Shown: positions 49,034-61,766, counted from the stretch's first letter. The stretch is 64,000 bases of DNA from Fonsecaea monophora (GCF_001642475.1 NW_019173952.1:301034-365033), one strand, 5' to 3'. Numbers and translations: made by a program. Notes: generated by a model not told the origin, from the letters alone.

Positions 49034-49056
49034 CCCTAACCCTACCACCCTACTAC
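49034..49056 (-). repeat. Short telomere-like motif in reverse orientation
   Basis: CCCTAACCCTA followed by degenerate CCACCCTACTACCCTA at the left edge of the repeat block. The orientation is opposite to the terminal TTAGGG array. A near-palindrome (TCGATGG...CCATCGA, about 49062-49078) follows at once. Confidence 0.75.
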
Positions 49057-49422
49057 CCTACTCGATGGTACCCATCGAAGGATTCTAAGATTTTTTCTAT
49101 AATAAGTACTAAGGAAATAGAAAGTCGAATATCTCTTAGTACTCATCGTAAAAAACGCCGGTTTTTTCGATTTTTCCGTTTATTAGGGTCTATTCTTTAA
49201 TAATATCTACTTAGATAGACTCTCCGTCTCGTAGATAAACTAATATAGTCTCTATACTTCTTCTACCCCTTAAGGTTAACGACCTCCGTTAGATATTTTT
49301 ATTTTATTATACTGTAGGGAAAAAACGGCCTAGGGATATTAGGTTAGGGCCAGAAATTTCCCGGAAATGACTATACAGGAGAGAACCCCCCGTCGGTCGT
49401 AGCTCACTTACTACGACTAAGA

Positions 49423-49770
49423 GCGTCCCCTAGGGGATAGACCTCTCTTAGGGCGAGTCTAATCTCTCGTACTACGAGATACCGTCCGGGAGATTTAGCT
49501 AAAGCGTCCCCTAGGGGATAGATCTCTCTTAGGTAGAGTACTATCTCTCGGACTATAAGACGATAGTCTAAGAGATTTAGCTAAAGCGTCCCCTAAGGGA
49601 TAGACCTCTCTTAGGTAGAGTCTAATCTCTCGGACTACGAGATACCGTCTAAGAGTTCTAGCTAAAGCGTCCCCTAGGGGATAGACCTCTCTTAGGTAGA
49701 GTACTATCTCTCGGACTACGAGACGATAGTCCGGGAGATTTAGCTAAAGCGTCCCCTAAGGGATAGAATA
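49423..49770 (+). repeat. 81/82-bp tandem repeat, four units plus partial fifth
   Basis: Units start at 49423, 49504, 49586, 49667 and 49749 (spacing 81, 82, 81, 82). Each begins GCGTCCCCTARGGGATAG, has TCTCTTAGG and ATCTCTCGGACTA, and ends near TTTAGCTAAA. Units 1 and 3 resemble each other more than units 2 and 4, suggesting duplication of a two-unit block. Confidence 0.95.
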
Positions 49771-50494
49771 GTTAGGCTTTATAAATTAACCTTAGTTCTC
49801 CTTCTTCCCTTCTTACCTTCTCCCTCTCTTTCCTACCTTCCCTTCCCTTAACTACTTATTACTCTTATATACTACTCTTATTTATTTACATAGAGTTAGT
49901 ATAAAGCGTAAAGGAGATAATACTATTATTACTTACTATTAACTACTAAAGCGTTAACGTCCTACTATACCTAATTAACCCTCTCTTACTTAATTATCGC
50001 TCCTTAAGTAAACTAAGCTATACCGCCTAATAACTATTATTTTCCCTACCGATGTTCTTACGCCCGTCTAGACGTAGGAGACGAATCGGCCGATTAACTC
50101 TATATATCGACGATAGCTTTACTAGGCCTTCTCTACCGGGCTCTACCGTACTAATAGGGAGAATACCCTTCGAATTATATATATTAGGGCCGAGGTCGAG
50201 CGAATACTAGCTAGTATTCCCTAGAACCTCTAGTAAGGGATGGTCGCGGATCGAGCGACGAGCGTAGGGGATAGTTAATAATAGTTACCGCGTAAAGGGG
50301 TGAGTTAATCGCGCGATCGGTCTCGAGAAGGATATTCTATAGTAATATAGTTATCTTTCCTCGACTAGGCGCGAGTTAACCTAGATTCTATAGAATTACT
50401 CGCCGGTTACTATCGCGTTAAGGTATTAAAAGAATATTTAAGAGCCTAAAAGGTTAATATTCTAGAGGAGCGCTAGTAGCTCTATAATATTTAC
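49771..50494. other. RIP-like non-coding stretch
   Basis: C/T-rich tract at about 49796-49860, then sequence nearly free of CpA and TpG. No gene or recognisable element is visible. Confidence 0.5.
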
Positions 50495-51365
50495 GACCGT
50501 ATCCAAAGGGCATTCCGCAACCGCAACCACATACACCAAGCAGCAATATTTCTATTTTTTCTATCACTAATTAATAGATCTCGTCAAGCTGAGCACGTCG
50601 ATACCATTCTTTTCTTCATATTCCCAAAAATGGGGAAGGAACGTGGCACGGAAGTGTAGGTCCTCGAGGAGTAGTTAGGTCGTGCCAAGAAATTTTCGAA
50701 GACGCTAACCCCTTCTCGAATTTCGTGCCATCACACCAATCATGTCCACGCATTTACACTGGCACTACACCTAATTTAAATTTCGTGCCATCGCACTAAT
50801 CATATCGACGCCTCCGAACCTGCATTACATCTCGCACACAGTACAAACATCAACATTTATCAAGTACAGTAAGGACATGTCTCTCTCATAAGATATTATG
50901 AGGCTGCAGTCTGAAGCTGAGATCTTGCGATTATCCTGAAACTAACTTAAGGCTCTAGCCTCCTTAGATCAGTCACTAGTGCGACACTAACCTCGTTACT
51001 GACGTAACAGTCATCGCCGTCGGTAGGATTATCGATGGGTATATATAGTCCATGAATGCGAATGAGCTTCACTACTACCATCTTCTCCTCCGTACTTTCA
51101 TCTAATGTCGAGTCTAAATCCCGGCATTATCATCGCTTTCGTGGCATACTATTCTTAATTCTAATATTTAGGATGGTTCGCGGTCGAGTCCCTCGGTATA
51201 CGAATAACCGTAAGAGGAATGCCGCGCGTCGAGCGCGGCGGTAAGAGAGAGTACAGGGTAATCAGTATTAGACCGTAATACATTAGGTGTGTAGGCTTCG
51301 ATGGAATATGCAGCGCTTATTCTGATGTCTTATAACCCTAGCCGGCCTTTGCGTTCCCTAGTCAG
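50495..51365. other. Island with normal CpA content, upstream of decayed ORF
   Basis: At about 50495 CpA and TpG reappear sharply (GCAACCGCAACCACATACACC). It lies directly upstream of the decayed ORF that starts at 51366 and is a candidate promoter. It includes two similar 33-bp copies starting AATTTCGTGCCATC at 50719 and 50779. A short basic frame at 51056-51244 is not supported as a gene. Confidence 0.5.
50719..50811 (+). repeat. Direct repeat, 60-bp spacing
   Basis: The segment beginning AATTTCGTGCCATC at 50719-50751 recurs at 50779-50811 with five or so differences. Confidence 0.8.
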
Positions 51366-54300
51366 ATGGTATGGGAAGTGGCTACTCCTCAGCGAGATGT
51401 TTCTTTATCTCGACCTAAACACCCTTATTTACTATATAATGTACTACCCTATACCGATTTAGACCTTAATGAAGATGCACTTAATCTAGCTAACCCTAAC
51501 CACGATGACGACCTCGGGGCGCCGAATGATCTAAACATTAAAACTTTATCGTAGGCCAGCGTAAGTATAGATATATCGAATCCATCTACACCTCGAAACG
51601 CCCTAGGTTCACCCCGTAGCTCCCGTATCGCGTCACCTGAGCGACCTGATCTACTACGTCTACATCCGCTTAATCACCTTCGACAGCCTTCACCGCGCCG
51701 CCCTAGATCTCTTACGAGGTCCAGGACGCGCTCCCGTCTACGCTCCCCTTCTACCGATTCAGATGAAGAGGCCCCTCTCCCTACTACCGCTCTCGCCCAC
51801 TTCTTAACTATACAATTACTCGCGGCCGATCCCGCGCAGACCTTACTCGAGCTCATACGGGATGCTCCTAAAGTTCCGCCTCCACTACTCGAGACCCTCC
51901 AGCAACGCGAGAATTAAGAGTAGGGCCCTCCTACCGCCGACCGTCTAAGCCTCCGCGTAGGTCTCGACCATATTCGGTCCTACTTCCCCCTAGATAAGTA
52001 GCTCCCGAACGTCATCGCGAACCCATCTATCGAGCGCCTAGACGTCACGTATACGACCGAAGAGCTTTACTACCTCTTTACGGGCTATACCTATAAGGCG
52101 GATCGAGATCTTCGACCGTATATAGACCCTTTAGTCGAAGAGATCTACGACTATACAGTCACCAGTAAGTTTAACATCGATAGCTTAATACTCTTTACTT
52201 AACACCTCGGTGTCTTTCGGTAAGGCATCTTATGGTACCCTTCTCAGATACCGACGGGAGCCTTAACGACCAGTATATATATAAAGTCGATAGCGGTCTA
52301 GTACTATAATAGTTACGGCCATTTCCATCAACGCCGAGTTCCCCTCCACTACATCCCTAACTACTGTTTTACTCGTCTCCCTAGCGCGGAGGCATTTACT
52401 AGGTACTTAGTGTTTCTACGGCTCTACTAGCCCTCTTCACTTAGCGTAGCCGAGAAAGAGGGATAACGACTTACCGATCGATAGTTCCAGTACTGGACCG
52501 ATCGTATCTTACTCCCTAGCCTCCGTAACTATCTCCCTCCTAGTCGTCTCCAGCACCTTCCGGCTAATTTTCAGTAAGCCTAGGCTAATACCCGTACCTT
52601 ACGTACGGAAACCCGAACTACGACCATCGATGACGGGGCCCGCCATTAAAATCTACGGTACGAAATTCCCGCGATGTACCTCCCAGCTATTTAAGAGGCT
52701 ATATAGCGCCGTACCGAAGAGCCTAGTAATCATCAATTTCGAGATGCTCGGATCATCATCGTGGGTAAAGGGCTGAAATTACAGCCCTAGAAGACGGCCA
52801 TATAGGCTACTACTATAGACTCCTTCTTCTATTAGCTCGAACGGTAATTTAACCCTCAGCATTTTACCGAAGATACCGTACATATAGACATCGGTAAAGA
52901 GACTCTTCCTCCCCCATCCTATAGTTTACTCTAGCGAGAAGACTTTCTACGTCTCTTCGCTATATACCTCCAGTCCTTAGACCCTAAGTCGCCGACACTA
53001 AAGCCGACTCTTTATCCATAGGGGTTTATCCGCGGTGTAGGAAGTGCTACCCTAGAACTACCGCTCGAATACCGACTCCGTAACGAGGGTATGTCCTTTA
53101 TTTAGTACTACCCTAGTTTTAAGGAGAAGTTTACCGCTAGAAATACGTATCCCTTTTCTAATTCGGGGTTTTCTAACCTTACGCTAAGCCCCGAAGTAAT
53201 AGCCGCCTTCCAGTATGTTAGCTGAGCCATCAGTGTACGACCTAAGGTCCTTATCCGTACCTACATCTATAGTAAACTCCGCTATCACTATAGGCTTAAG
53301 AGTTCGGCTACTTCCTCATGGGGAAATCGTTAGGAGAGCCGTATAACCCTTCGTCTCCTTCGATAGATCGATTAATGTACTCGCCGCCTATCTACCTCGG
53401 TCCCGTTCGTAGTAACTCCTACATGTTCTTAGGTCATCCATTCTACCGATATCCTGGAAGAGTAGTATCGCTTCAACCTTAATAAATTTTGTTTCGGCTT
53501 TAAGACGCTCTACGGGCGTTACTAGGAGAAGCCGTACATTACTTAGGAGTATACCTAGCTTATAATCCTCCTCCTTAAATGTATCTTATGCTTTACCGGA
53601 GTCTTAATCCCTAGTAGCTATCCAGCGCTGTAGTAAGATCACTACCGCCCCCGTTCTCGCTAAGGCGCCCGCGACGCTATAAGGCAGCGCGAGCCTCGAT
53701 AAGGGCTAGGGATTAGAGTAAATATATAAGAGTGTAGCTATAGCTAGCTAGCGGATAAAGTCGACTAGGAGAACTAGGTCCTTCGGCCCGAAATTAGCAG
53801 CTAATTTCGGGTGTAAAATATGTCGATTCTAGAGAGCTTTCGAACGCATTATCGCGAGCTCCGGAACTATATGGACGATTATATCTTAGTAGCCTCGTCC
53901 GTTTCGCACCTATCGCGGTAGAAGGAGTCTCGAGTTTACGTAGCATTCATCCTTCGGATTTTTCGAGCCATCTACATCCGAGTATTCCTACGGGATGTCT
54001 TCTAGATTCTTCGGCCGTATATTCGTCCTAATTACTAGGCCGAGATCGCTAAAGGGAGATTAGGGCTCTCCGACGACACCCTACGCCGAGTCCTCGATCT
54101 AGATCGGGCGACCACTTATTTAATGACCCGCACCGGCTAGAAGATTCGTAACTTCTATAGTCTATTCTAGTAGTTATAGGGTAAAGGTAACGGCTTCGTT
54201 CGCGGACCCTAGGTACGGCTCCCTTATCGGATGCTATACACCTTCTATAGACAGATTATTATTAACATCCTTAGTCGTAACTACCACCCCGTATAGCGTC

Positions 54301-54559
54301 GCTAATTCAGTAAACATATCCGCATTAACTACTGGTTTCTCCCTTACCCGAATTAAAATTCACTCGTTAGCTATATACGAGCCGACCATGATCGTCGGTG
54401 TTTTCGATGGTAGTCTAACTATAACTATAAAGTTACTTAGTTTCACGGCGAGGAGGCGGATCGCGTAATCCGTTACTAGTAGTAGACGGGCTAGCCCGAA
54501 GGTCGCTAGTCCGTTACGCCCGAAGTAGGTAGGTGTCCTCTCCTAGAAGTCGCATTAGG
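51366..54559 (+). pseudogene. 5' part of large decayed subtelomeric ORF
   Basis: From the ATG at 51366 one reading frame can be followed for about 1,060 codons. It is broken almost only by TAA and TAG where Gln or Trp would fit, as expected of RIP. The start is acidic, then a Ser/Arg/Pro-rich region follows. Next are stretches such as ELYYLFTGYTYKADRDLRPY, RYEIPAMYLPAI, VHIDIGKETLPPP, FGFKTLYGRY and SRVYVAFILRIFRAIYIRV. These read as a conserved globular protein, and similar segments occur in large multicopy fungal proteins of unknown function, as far as I recall. I do not recognise a catalytic motif. The frame runs up to CPLLEVALG at the edge of the retrotransposon. Confidence 0.6.
54555..54559 (+). 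repeat. Target-site duplication TTAGG (left copy)
   Basis: TTAGG directly precedes the left LTR; the same five bases follow the right LTR at 62226-62230. Confidence 0.85.
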
Positions 54560-54978
54560 TGTTACGAGGTGCTTTACACGTGAGGTGTACTTAGCAAACC
54601 CGAAGTAGTTTACTTAGTAATATAGTAGTAGAACGGTATAGTAGAGACGAAACTAAGAGTATAGTGTACGGCACTATACGTAAAGCACTTAACCGAGAGG
54701 AACTCGATTATTTATGAACGAGGTTAACTACGAGGAGAAACTATAAAACTATCCTAACTTATATAGAAAGGAAATTCGTTAGTACTCTCTATAGCTCTAT
54801 TCAGCCTTAAGAGCATAATAGAGTAGGTAGCTCCCTATAGCTCTACTCAGCCTTAGGAGCATAATAGAGTAGGTTACGTGTCGGCGTACGTAGCTCTTCC
54901 CCGCCTCTACGTTACTACTCCGGTACACCTTCCTCCTCGTTACCTTAGGGTGGCCTCTATTCTAGCCTATTCGTAATA
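54560..54978 (-). repeat. LTR (left copy, 3' LTR of the element)
   Basis: 419 bp, starts TGTTACGAGG and ends TCGTAATA, the last CA altered to TA. Differs from the right copy at about two dozen sites, nearly all C/T or G/A. Confidence 0.9.
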
Positions 54979-55079
54979 CCTCCCCCTTTCTAACCTATAG
55001 TCGTCCTCGACCTACTTAAAGGTGCGTCTTCCCCTTCCTTTATTATTCCCGTTTCTCCCTTTTTTCCCTATAGCTAATA

Positions 55080-55590
55080 ATGCCTCCGTAGTCTAACCGT
55101 ATCTCTAAACCCGTTATTCGCGTATCCTCTACTTAACGTCGTAAGGCAGCCGCTGATCGAATTCGTCTATTAAGTCGGAAATTCTTTAAGATGAGTCGTT
55201 ATTCGAATTACATCGCTTCTAATTCTCCCTATTAGATGCTTAAAGAATAGTTAATGTACAGCACTTATCGTAGAAAAAATAAAAAGGTAGAGGAGTATAA
55301 TAGTTATTTCTCGGTATCGGATTTCGATATTCTCTAGGATTAGCGCGAGCGAATGTAGCGTAATGTAGAGGAAAAGGATAAGCGCATCGGGGAGCTGATC
55401 TCCTCCTTAATGTACGTTTAGCGTAAAAAGGATCAGCTTCAATAATAGATAGAGCGTCTCCTTACTAAGTAAAAGCGAATATTATTAAGGGAGCTAGAGG
55501 TACTAGATGCCATCGACGCGGCGTCTACTTCGGACACTTCTTCTCGTTTTACCTTTACCTTAGATCCTACGCTCGAGCCCTCTCTTTAGT
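55080..55590 (+). pseudogene. Antisense coding-like frame inside the retrotransposon
   Basis: An ATG at 55080 opens a frame on the strand opposite gag-pol, between the 3' LTR and the end of pol. It stays in one frame for about 170 codons. Its stops are only TAA or TAG at places where Gln or Trp fit. The product is Lys/Arg/Glu-rich with a coiled-coil character (EEKDKRIGELISSLM, then LLRELEVLDAIDAAS). Such extra frames occur in some fungal retroelements, but I do not recognise this one. Confidence 0.5.
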
Positions 55591-56300
55591 AAATGATTGA
55601 TTTTAAGAGCCTTAACTCTCCTTCTATTAATACTAGGCCGGGTATTATACCGCCTAGTTAGTAGTCCATTACGACGGCTTTCTCTTCTTCGTCCGCGCCT
55701 TCGGACTATTTTCGTATTTTCGGTGATATTTTTCTTTAACTTTTCGAGGTAAGTCCTGGCTATTTTCCTATGTATTTTCTTCGTCTTTATATCCTAACTA
55801 TTTAACTAGGTACCTATCTTATCCCTCGGTAGATTAGTCGGCTAGATAGAAATCCACGAGTTTTTCTATCTTATATAACGGTTCGCCGGTCTCTTAGTCG
55901 ATATCTACGGGTCCGGGTTTAGCGTTCGGGTTATTATATAGTTCTAGTAGTAATTTATGGAAAGTAAAGTATATCCCTAATGTTTTTAGTAGATCTAGTT
56001 TAAAAGTTACCGGTCCTAATTTTCGTTTAATGCGGTATAGTCCGATCTTAGTATAGTCTAGCTTATCGCTTAGTCTTTTTATTTTAATGTTTTTTCGTCG
56101 TATATAGACTATCCCCCCCTCTTCGAGGTCTAGTCCCTTAGATCTTTTCTTATTTTCTCTTAACGTTATTTTTTCTACGATTTTCTGTAATTCTTTCTAC
56201 ATCATCTCGTATAGTTATTTCATCTATTCTAGTTATATTCTTACTTCTTCTGATATCTTTTTCTTTTCTTCTAGTTTTCTAAATATATCCGAGTAGTATC
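55591..56300 (-). pseudogene. End of pol with chromodomain-like segment
   Basis: Minus-strand frame with GPVDID, then EPLYKIEKLVDF near 55850-55920 resembles the start of a chromodomain fused to integrase in fungal chromoviruses. Broken by several TAG/TAA codons. Confidence 0.5.
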
Positions 56301-58344
56301 CGTAATTTACGAAATATAATAATATTCCTATAACGGCTTTACTATTATTAAAAGTCATTTATATTATTAATAATAGTTATACCTAATTATTCTATTCGTA
56401 GTTAACGTAGTACCGTAAATACTATTCTAGTATTTAGTTCGTTCTCTCTATTTATCCATCCGTCTATAGGTAATATACTATTAATAGCTTTAGCTTTATC
56501 CCTAGCTAGTCGTTTAGTAATTACTAGAATTATAATATAAATAGCTTATCTCTATCTAAAATGACCTCTTCTAGTATCCCGTATTCGATAAAGATCGTTC
56601 GTATGAAGATATACGTAAGTTCTTTCGCCGTAGCTTTCTCTATAAATGGTATCATATAGGCGTACTTCGTTAACCTATCGACTACTACTATAATACTATC
56701 GTATTCCTTACCTATAAGAGGCTCTCGGGATATCGGTAGCTTTATAATAAAGTCGACTAAAATTAAACTCTACGGTTTCTCTAGTATCTATAGTATCATT
56801 AGGAGTCCGTATAGTTTATGCCTATCTTTCTTCGTTTTCTTATAGATATCGCATTAACTAACGTATTCTTCGACATCTCTTCGAAGGCCCTTCTAACTGA
56901 AATCCCTCGTAATTAATTTAATTATTTTTACGATTCTAGGGTGTCCTATAATTTAACTATTATATCTTTCTCTTAATACTTCTTATTTCTATTCTTCTAT
57001 AAGCTTAATGTCTATAACCGCGAGCATTATATATCCTCCATACTGTAGTAAGTCTTCGTTACTCCTAAGTAGAGTATCTAGTTCCGGTTAAACGGTTCCT
57101 ATATAGTCCGGTCTTCGGCTTAGGGCGTCGGCCCGGCCGTTCTCTATTCCCTTCATATAGTGTATCCTAAAGTCGTATCGTACGAGTATTTCCGCCTAGC
57201 GAACTTATCGTCTATTAAGCTCCTTAGTTATTATCTAGTATATAAGGTTTTTATAGTCTATATATATCTATACCGGGTACTTCCCTCCTTCTAGGTAGAC
57301 TCTCTATTAGCGAAGCGCCTTAACGATCGCTAATAGTTCTTTATCATAAATGTCGTAATTTAATTCCGGTTAGGTCATTCGTCTCGAATAGTAAGCTATA
57401 GGTCGTAATCGGCCTTAGTCGTCCTTCTACGTAAGGTAGGCCCCTATAGCTTCGTCTGATGCATCGGTTTCGAGTACTACTTCCTTCTCTAGATCGAAAA
57501 GTATAAGTATAGGAGCGGATGTCATCCGTCCCTTAAGCTCGTTAAAGGCCGTCTCGCACTTTTCGTCCCATCGAAACTCTTATTCTTTTCTTATTAGATT
57601 TATCAGGGGTATCGTGATTTTTAAGAATCCTTCGATAAACCTCCTATAGTAGTTAATAAGTCCTAGGAACATCTACACTTCCTTAACGTTTCTTAGTATT
57701 AGCCATTCTTAGATAGCTTTTACCTTATCTAGATTTAGTGTAAGTCCTTCCGTTAATACGATATAGCCTAGGAATGCTATCGTATGGACATAAAATTAGC
57801 ATTTACTTAACTTAATGGGCAGATCCTTTTCCTTTAGTGCTTATAGTACCTTCCGTACATACTGTACGTACTCTTCTTTTATTTTAGAAAAAATAAGGAT
57901 GTCGTCGAGGTATACTACGATAAATTCGTCCAGGTATTCCCTCAGCGTATCATTAATAAGTGCCTAGAATGTAGTAGGGGCGTTAGTTAGTCTAAAGGGC
58001 ATTACCTAATACTTAAATAACCCCTATCTAGTTCTAAACGCTATTTTCTACTCTTCCCCCTCCTTCATTCGTATACGATAGTAGGCGTCTCTAACATTAA
58101 TTACCGTAAACTACTTTACTCCGAGTAATCGATCCTATAGTTCGTCGATCCTAGGTATCGGGTAGCGGTTCTTTTTAGTGATTACGTTAAGTTTTCTATA
58201 ATCTATATAGGGTCGTAGTCCTCCGTCCTTCTTATTCGCGAAGATAACTCCGTATGATATCGGCGATTCCGACGGTCGTATGAACTTTTTCGCTAGATGC
58301 TTCTCGATATAGTCTTTAAGAAAGTCTTCTTCTTTTTTAGACAT
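56301..58344 (-). pseudogene. Decayed reverse transcriptase, RNase H and integrase
   Basis: The minus strand keeps one frame with RIP-type stops. RT: FIRPSESPISYGVIFANKKDG, DYRKLNVITKKNRYPIPRID, then FRLTNAPTTF and VVYLDDILIFSK. RNase H: LETDASDEAIGAYL and PELNYDIYDKELLAIVKAL. Integrase: the IGHPRIVKIIKLI zinc-finger-like His region and LILVDFIIKLP and YDSIIVVVDRLTKYA of the catalytic core. The longest stop-free piece is 58344-58135. Confidence 0.85.
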
Positions 58345-60850
58345 TAGGATTAATCCTCTATAGTATATTAGTACTTTTCCTTCCTCGAATGGGATTTCGT
58401 AGTCCTATAGCTGATGTTTTAGTAAGGCTACCTTACCTTATCTTTCTTTTATAAGGATCTCGAAGTCTTTATATTCCGCTAGGAGTTCTTCTACAATAAT
58501 ATCAGCTAATGTTCTCTCTATCGGTCGCACTAGAACGGTTCTTTCTAGAGCCTTTAAGGATGATCGGTCCCCCCTTTTAGCGGTACTACTCTCCGCGAAT
58601 GTAATCGTCTTCGTCCTCTAGTTAATTATTAGGTTATTCTTTTAAAGCCAGTCCATTCCTAAAATCACGTCGTACCTTAGAATCGATGTTATATCTAAAG
58701 TAATCTCTTCTTAATGTTACTCGATCGTTAATAAGATTTCTCTTAATTCTATTATAATCCATTATAATACTCGTCCATCTACCATTCTTAATGGGTATAG
58801 AAGTAATTTCCTTACTTTATAGTTTCTCACTCTTTCTACTATACTCGTACTTACGTAGCTTTAATTAGCTCCTAAGTCGATTATGATCTATACCTGAATT
58901 CCCGTAAGATTTACCGTAAGGGCTGCGTAATTATTTCCTAGTATAGTCATCTCTCTTAACTCTAGAGGCTCTCTAATCTTTCGATTATTATTATAACTTC
59001 CTCGCCTCTTTAGGTCGTCACTTATAAGTTTTTTAGTTAGTATATATACCTTTCGTAGATCCATTAATATGTCTCTTTTCGGCATTCTTCTATAGCATTA
59101 AAAACGTCTACCTCCACTATCGGGATAATGTTAAAGTCTAGGTCTACGTTATAGACGTACTAATGTTCTTCTTCTATCGAATAATTATCCGGATCTAGGT
59201 ATATGAATTCTTTTACGATAAAGTCTTCGTTAATTCGGCTATCCGTGATGTTTTCGATAACGTACTGCTAGTTTAGGTAGCCGTCTCCTTCGTCGCTACT
59301 AATAAACATCATATAAATCTCTTTCTAGTGGTAATGTAAGTGTATTTCGTTCCTCTAAGGGCATTCTTACTCCTCGTAGATTACTTCTCCTTCGTATAGT
59401 AACGTAGCGTACACTTCCCTTAGTATTAGCGTACCTAGGTATCTCGGGTCTACATTATAGTAGTGTAGGTATATATTCTCTTTTTCTTCACACTCCTCAT
59501 TATAGTAGTAGAGTCTTCTACAATAGTAGTCTAGGTCTTCTCTCTCATCGATGACCCTAATCCTACGTAGTAGTCCGGCTTTCGTCGGGACTAGTTCCTC
59601 GATTACTCCCCTCTCTCTCTACAGTACTTCTTATTATACCCGAGCTTTAGTAATCTTTTTCATCCTTCCTTCCGTAAGTCGGATCCTAATAGTATCTAGT
59701 TAGGTTAGCTAATGTACATGAATATCTTCTCTTTCTAGACACTCTCGATCCTAATACTACGTTAGGTTGATTTTTCTGATCGTCGTCTAAGGTAGTCCGA
59801 AGGGGCTGTACGCGACATAGTCGTATTCTCCGTTATATATGCACCCCCCTTCGCATTCCCCTACTATCCAGTAGTTCGTAGTAATAGTGACTTCGAAATC
59901 ATCTACCTCCATCGTGACGTATTATCGGTGATAATTATCGTCATACATCGTTAGTCTTTCTTCAGGTTCGTCGATGGTGAACCTTCCGTCTCGATAGTCG
60001 TTACATAAACTACAGGTTAGTTAGCATCCTATCGTAGAATCTCTAGTTCTATCTTAATTTCCTATTTCTATACTCGTAGCTCTAATGTACGCGATCATCT
60101 TACATTCCTTACATCCTTAATGAACATATACTAAGGAGGCGTATCTTTCCCTCGGCTTCTCCTTAATCTCCGATGTCATCATATTAAGGCTTTATTACGA
60201 TGGTAGTACGATCGGTACCGTAAATACTTCGTCTCCCTTTCCCGCGTACGCATACATCCCTAGAACAGTACATCCCGCGGTTTAGTAAACTTCATACTTA
60301 ACCGTTATTAGTACTCTTGCCGGTTACTCGAGGTCCATAACTAGGTATTTATGTATAATTTCCGTTCTATAGTTATCTTCGTACCAGCAGTTAAGTAGTT
60401 TCCAGTATAAGGTGACAAGCACTATTTTCTTTTCGTCATGTTTAATCACGATAAACATGGTTTACTTATTTAGTCCTAGTGTACGCATCATCCAGAACTC
60501 GTTATTATTAGTTTCGGTTTCTTTCTTGATGGTAAAAGCTTCCTGGCGCTTTAATTCCATCTTTTTACCCTATTACCCCCTTCGTAGCTTTTTTAGGAAC
60601 CATCCACTACCTTCCTTTTCAGAGTAGTGGGTAGGATAGTCGTCCTTATAATAGACCGTCTAGGACATTACCGAATGTTATTCTTTCTTCTCCCATTCTT
60701 CTAAGGTAGCTTCTTCCTTAAGTTTAGTTCCTAATCCACCTATCTCTTCGAGAGATACCATACCTAGGTGGTCCTTCTATGCTCCTTTACCCTAGTTATA
60801 GGCTACCATCTAGGTCTTCTATAAAGTGTCGGCCTTTATTTCTTTACAAC
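58345..60850 (-). pseudogene. Decayed gag-pol linker and protease region
   Basis: Weak coding-like stretches with many TAA/TAG on the minus strand. The only recognisable piece is near 58870 (IIDLGAN), matching the D-S/T-G-A protease motif with Ser/Thr replaced by Leu. Confidence 0.45.
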
Positions 60851-61766
60851 CGGCTATACCGTCGTCCATCATATGCAGCGTTAGACCGTTTTTATAGTTT
60901 CTCGTACGGTATCCGGATTTTCCGCATCCGTAGTATAGGTTATTCTTCTTACGTTTCTCTCGTTCCGACTTAGAAAGCCCTTAGTTTCCCTTCTTCCTAG
61001 TGTTAGCCTTCTATAAAGTTGAACTTCCTCGTTAGGCTATGTCTAGGTCCATCGGGTCCCCATATTATTAGCGGCTTCTATAAGTCATCCCCCCTCCATA
61101 AGCACCTCTTCTTTCCATCTATCTCTTATAGAGCTAGTTATCGATCTCGATAGAGGCCTTAACGAGTAGTTTATACTCATTAGGACGATCGACCCCCATC
61201 CTATCTTTAACCGAGTCCTTTAGTCCCTAATAGTAGACTAAGGCGAAAGCTTTATCTTCCTAATCCAGCTTTAAAGCGTATCGCTAAAACATAGCGAAGT
61301 ATTTAGTAGCTAATCTAGTTTATTTAAGTTAATGGATCCGTTAGGCTACTGACTATTCTTCCCCTAGCGTTCCGAAGATCTATTTAATACGTTCCTTATA
61401 TACAGCGAAGTTTCCGAAAATTAAGTTAGTTTCCTCATCGCGCTATCCTAGGGCCGTACCTAAGTAGTCGTTCATTAGAGGTTCAAACCATTCGAAGGCA
61501 GATCCACGAAGCTGGAGTCCTGCGAACAGTACTTTCTCCGCGGCGGTATTATACTTAGTACGCTATAGGGTAAATATAGCTTTAAGTTAGATTAAGTACA
61601 TACCGAGCTTATTTCGTTCTCTATAGAAGTGTTCGACCTTAAGGTCGTCTTTCATCTTTACTACTTCCATAGTACTAACTGATGCTATATTAATGCTAGT
61701 GGTTAACGGGTTAGGCTATTAAGTAAGCCTTAGTTTAGGTAACTTAGGGTTAGAACTACTAGACAT
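60851..61766 (-). pseudogene. Decayed gag
   Basis: From the ATG at about 61766, reads MSSSNPKLPKLRLT, then KVEHFYRERNKLGMYLI, AAEKVLFAGLQLRGSAFEWF and KAFALVYYQGLKDSVKDRM, typical of Ty3-type capsid. Near 60900-60942 a zinc knuckle reads YYGCGKSGYRTRNY, with two expected Cys and the His changed to Tyr, each explained by one RIP-type change. Several TAA/TAG stops. Confidence 0.7.

Noticed and set aside
49423..49770. Possible CRISPR-like array
   Set aside because: Units are contiguous tandem copies without spacers, in a eukaryotic subtelomere.
51056..51244. 62-codon basic frame in the RIP-spared island
   Set aside because: No family features, and it lies just upstream of the longer decayed frame at 51366 that better explains the region.
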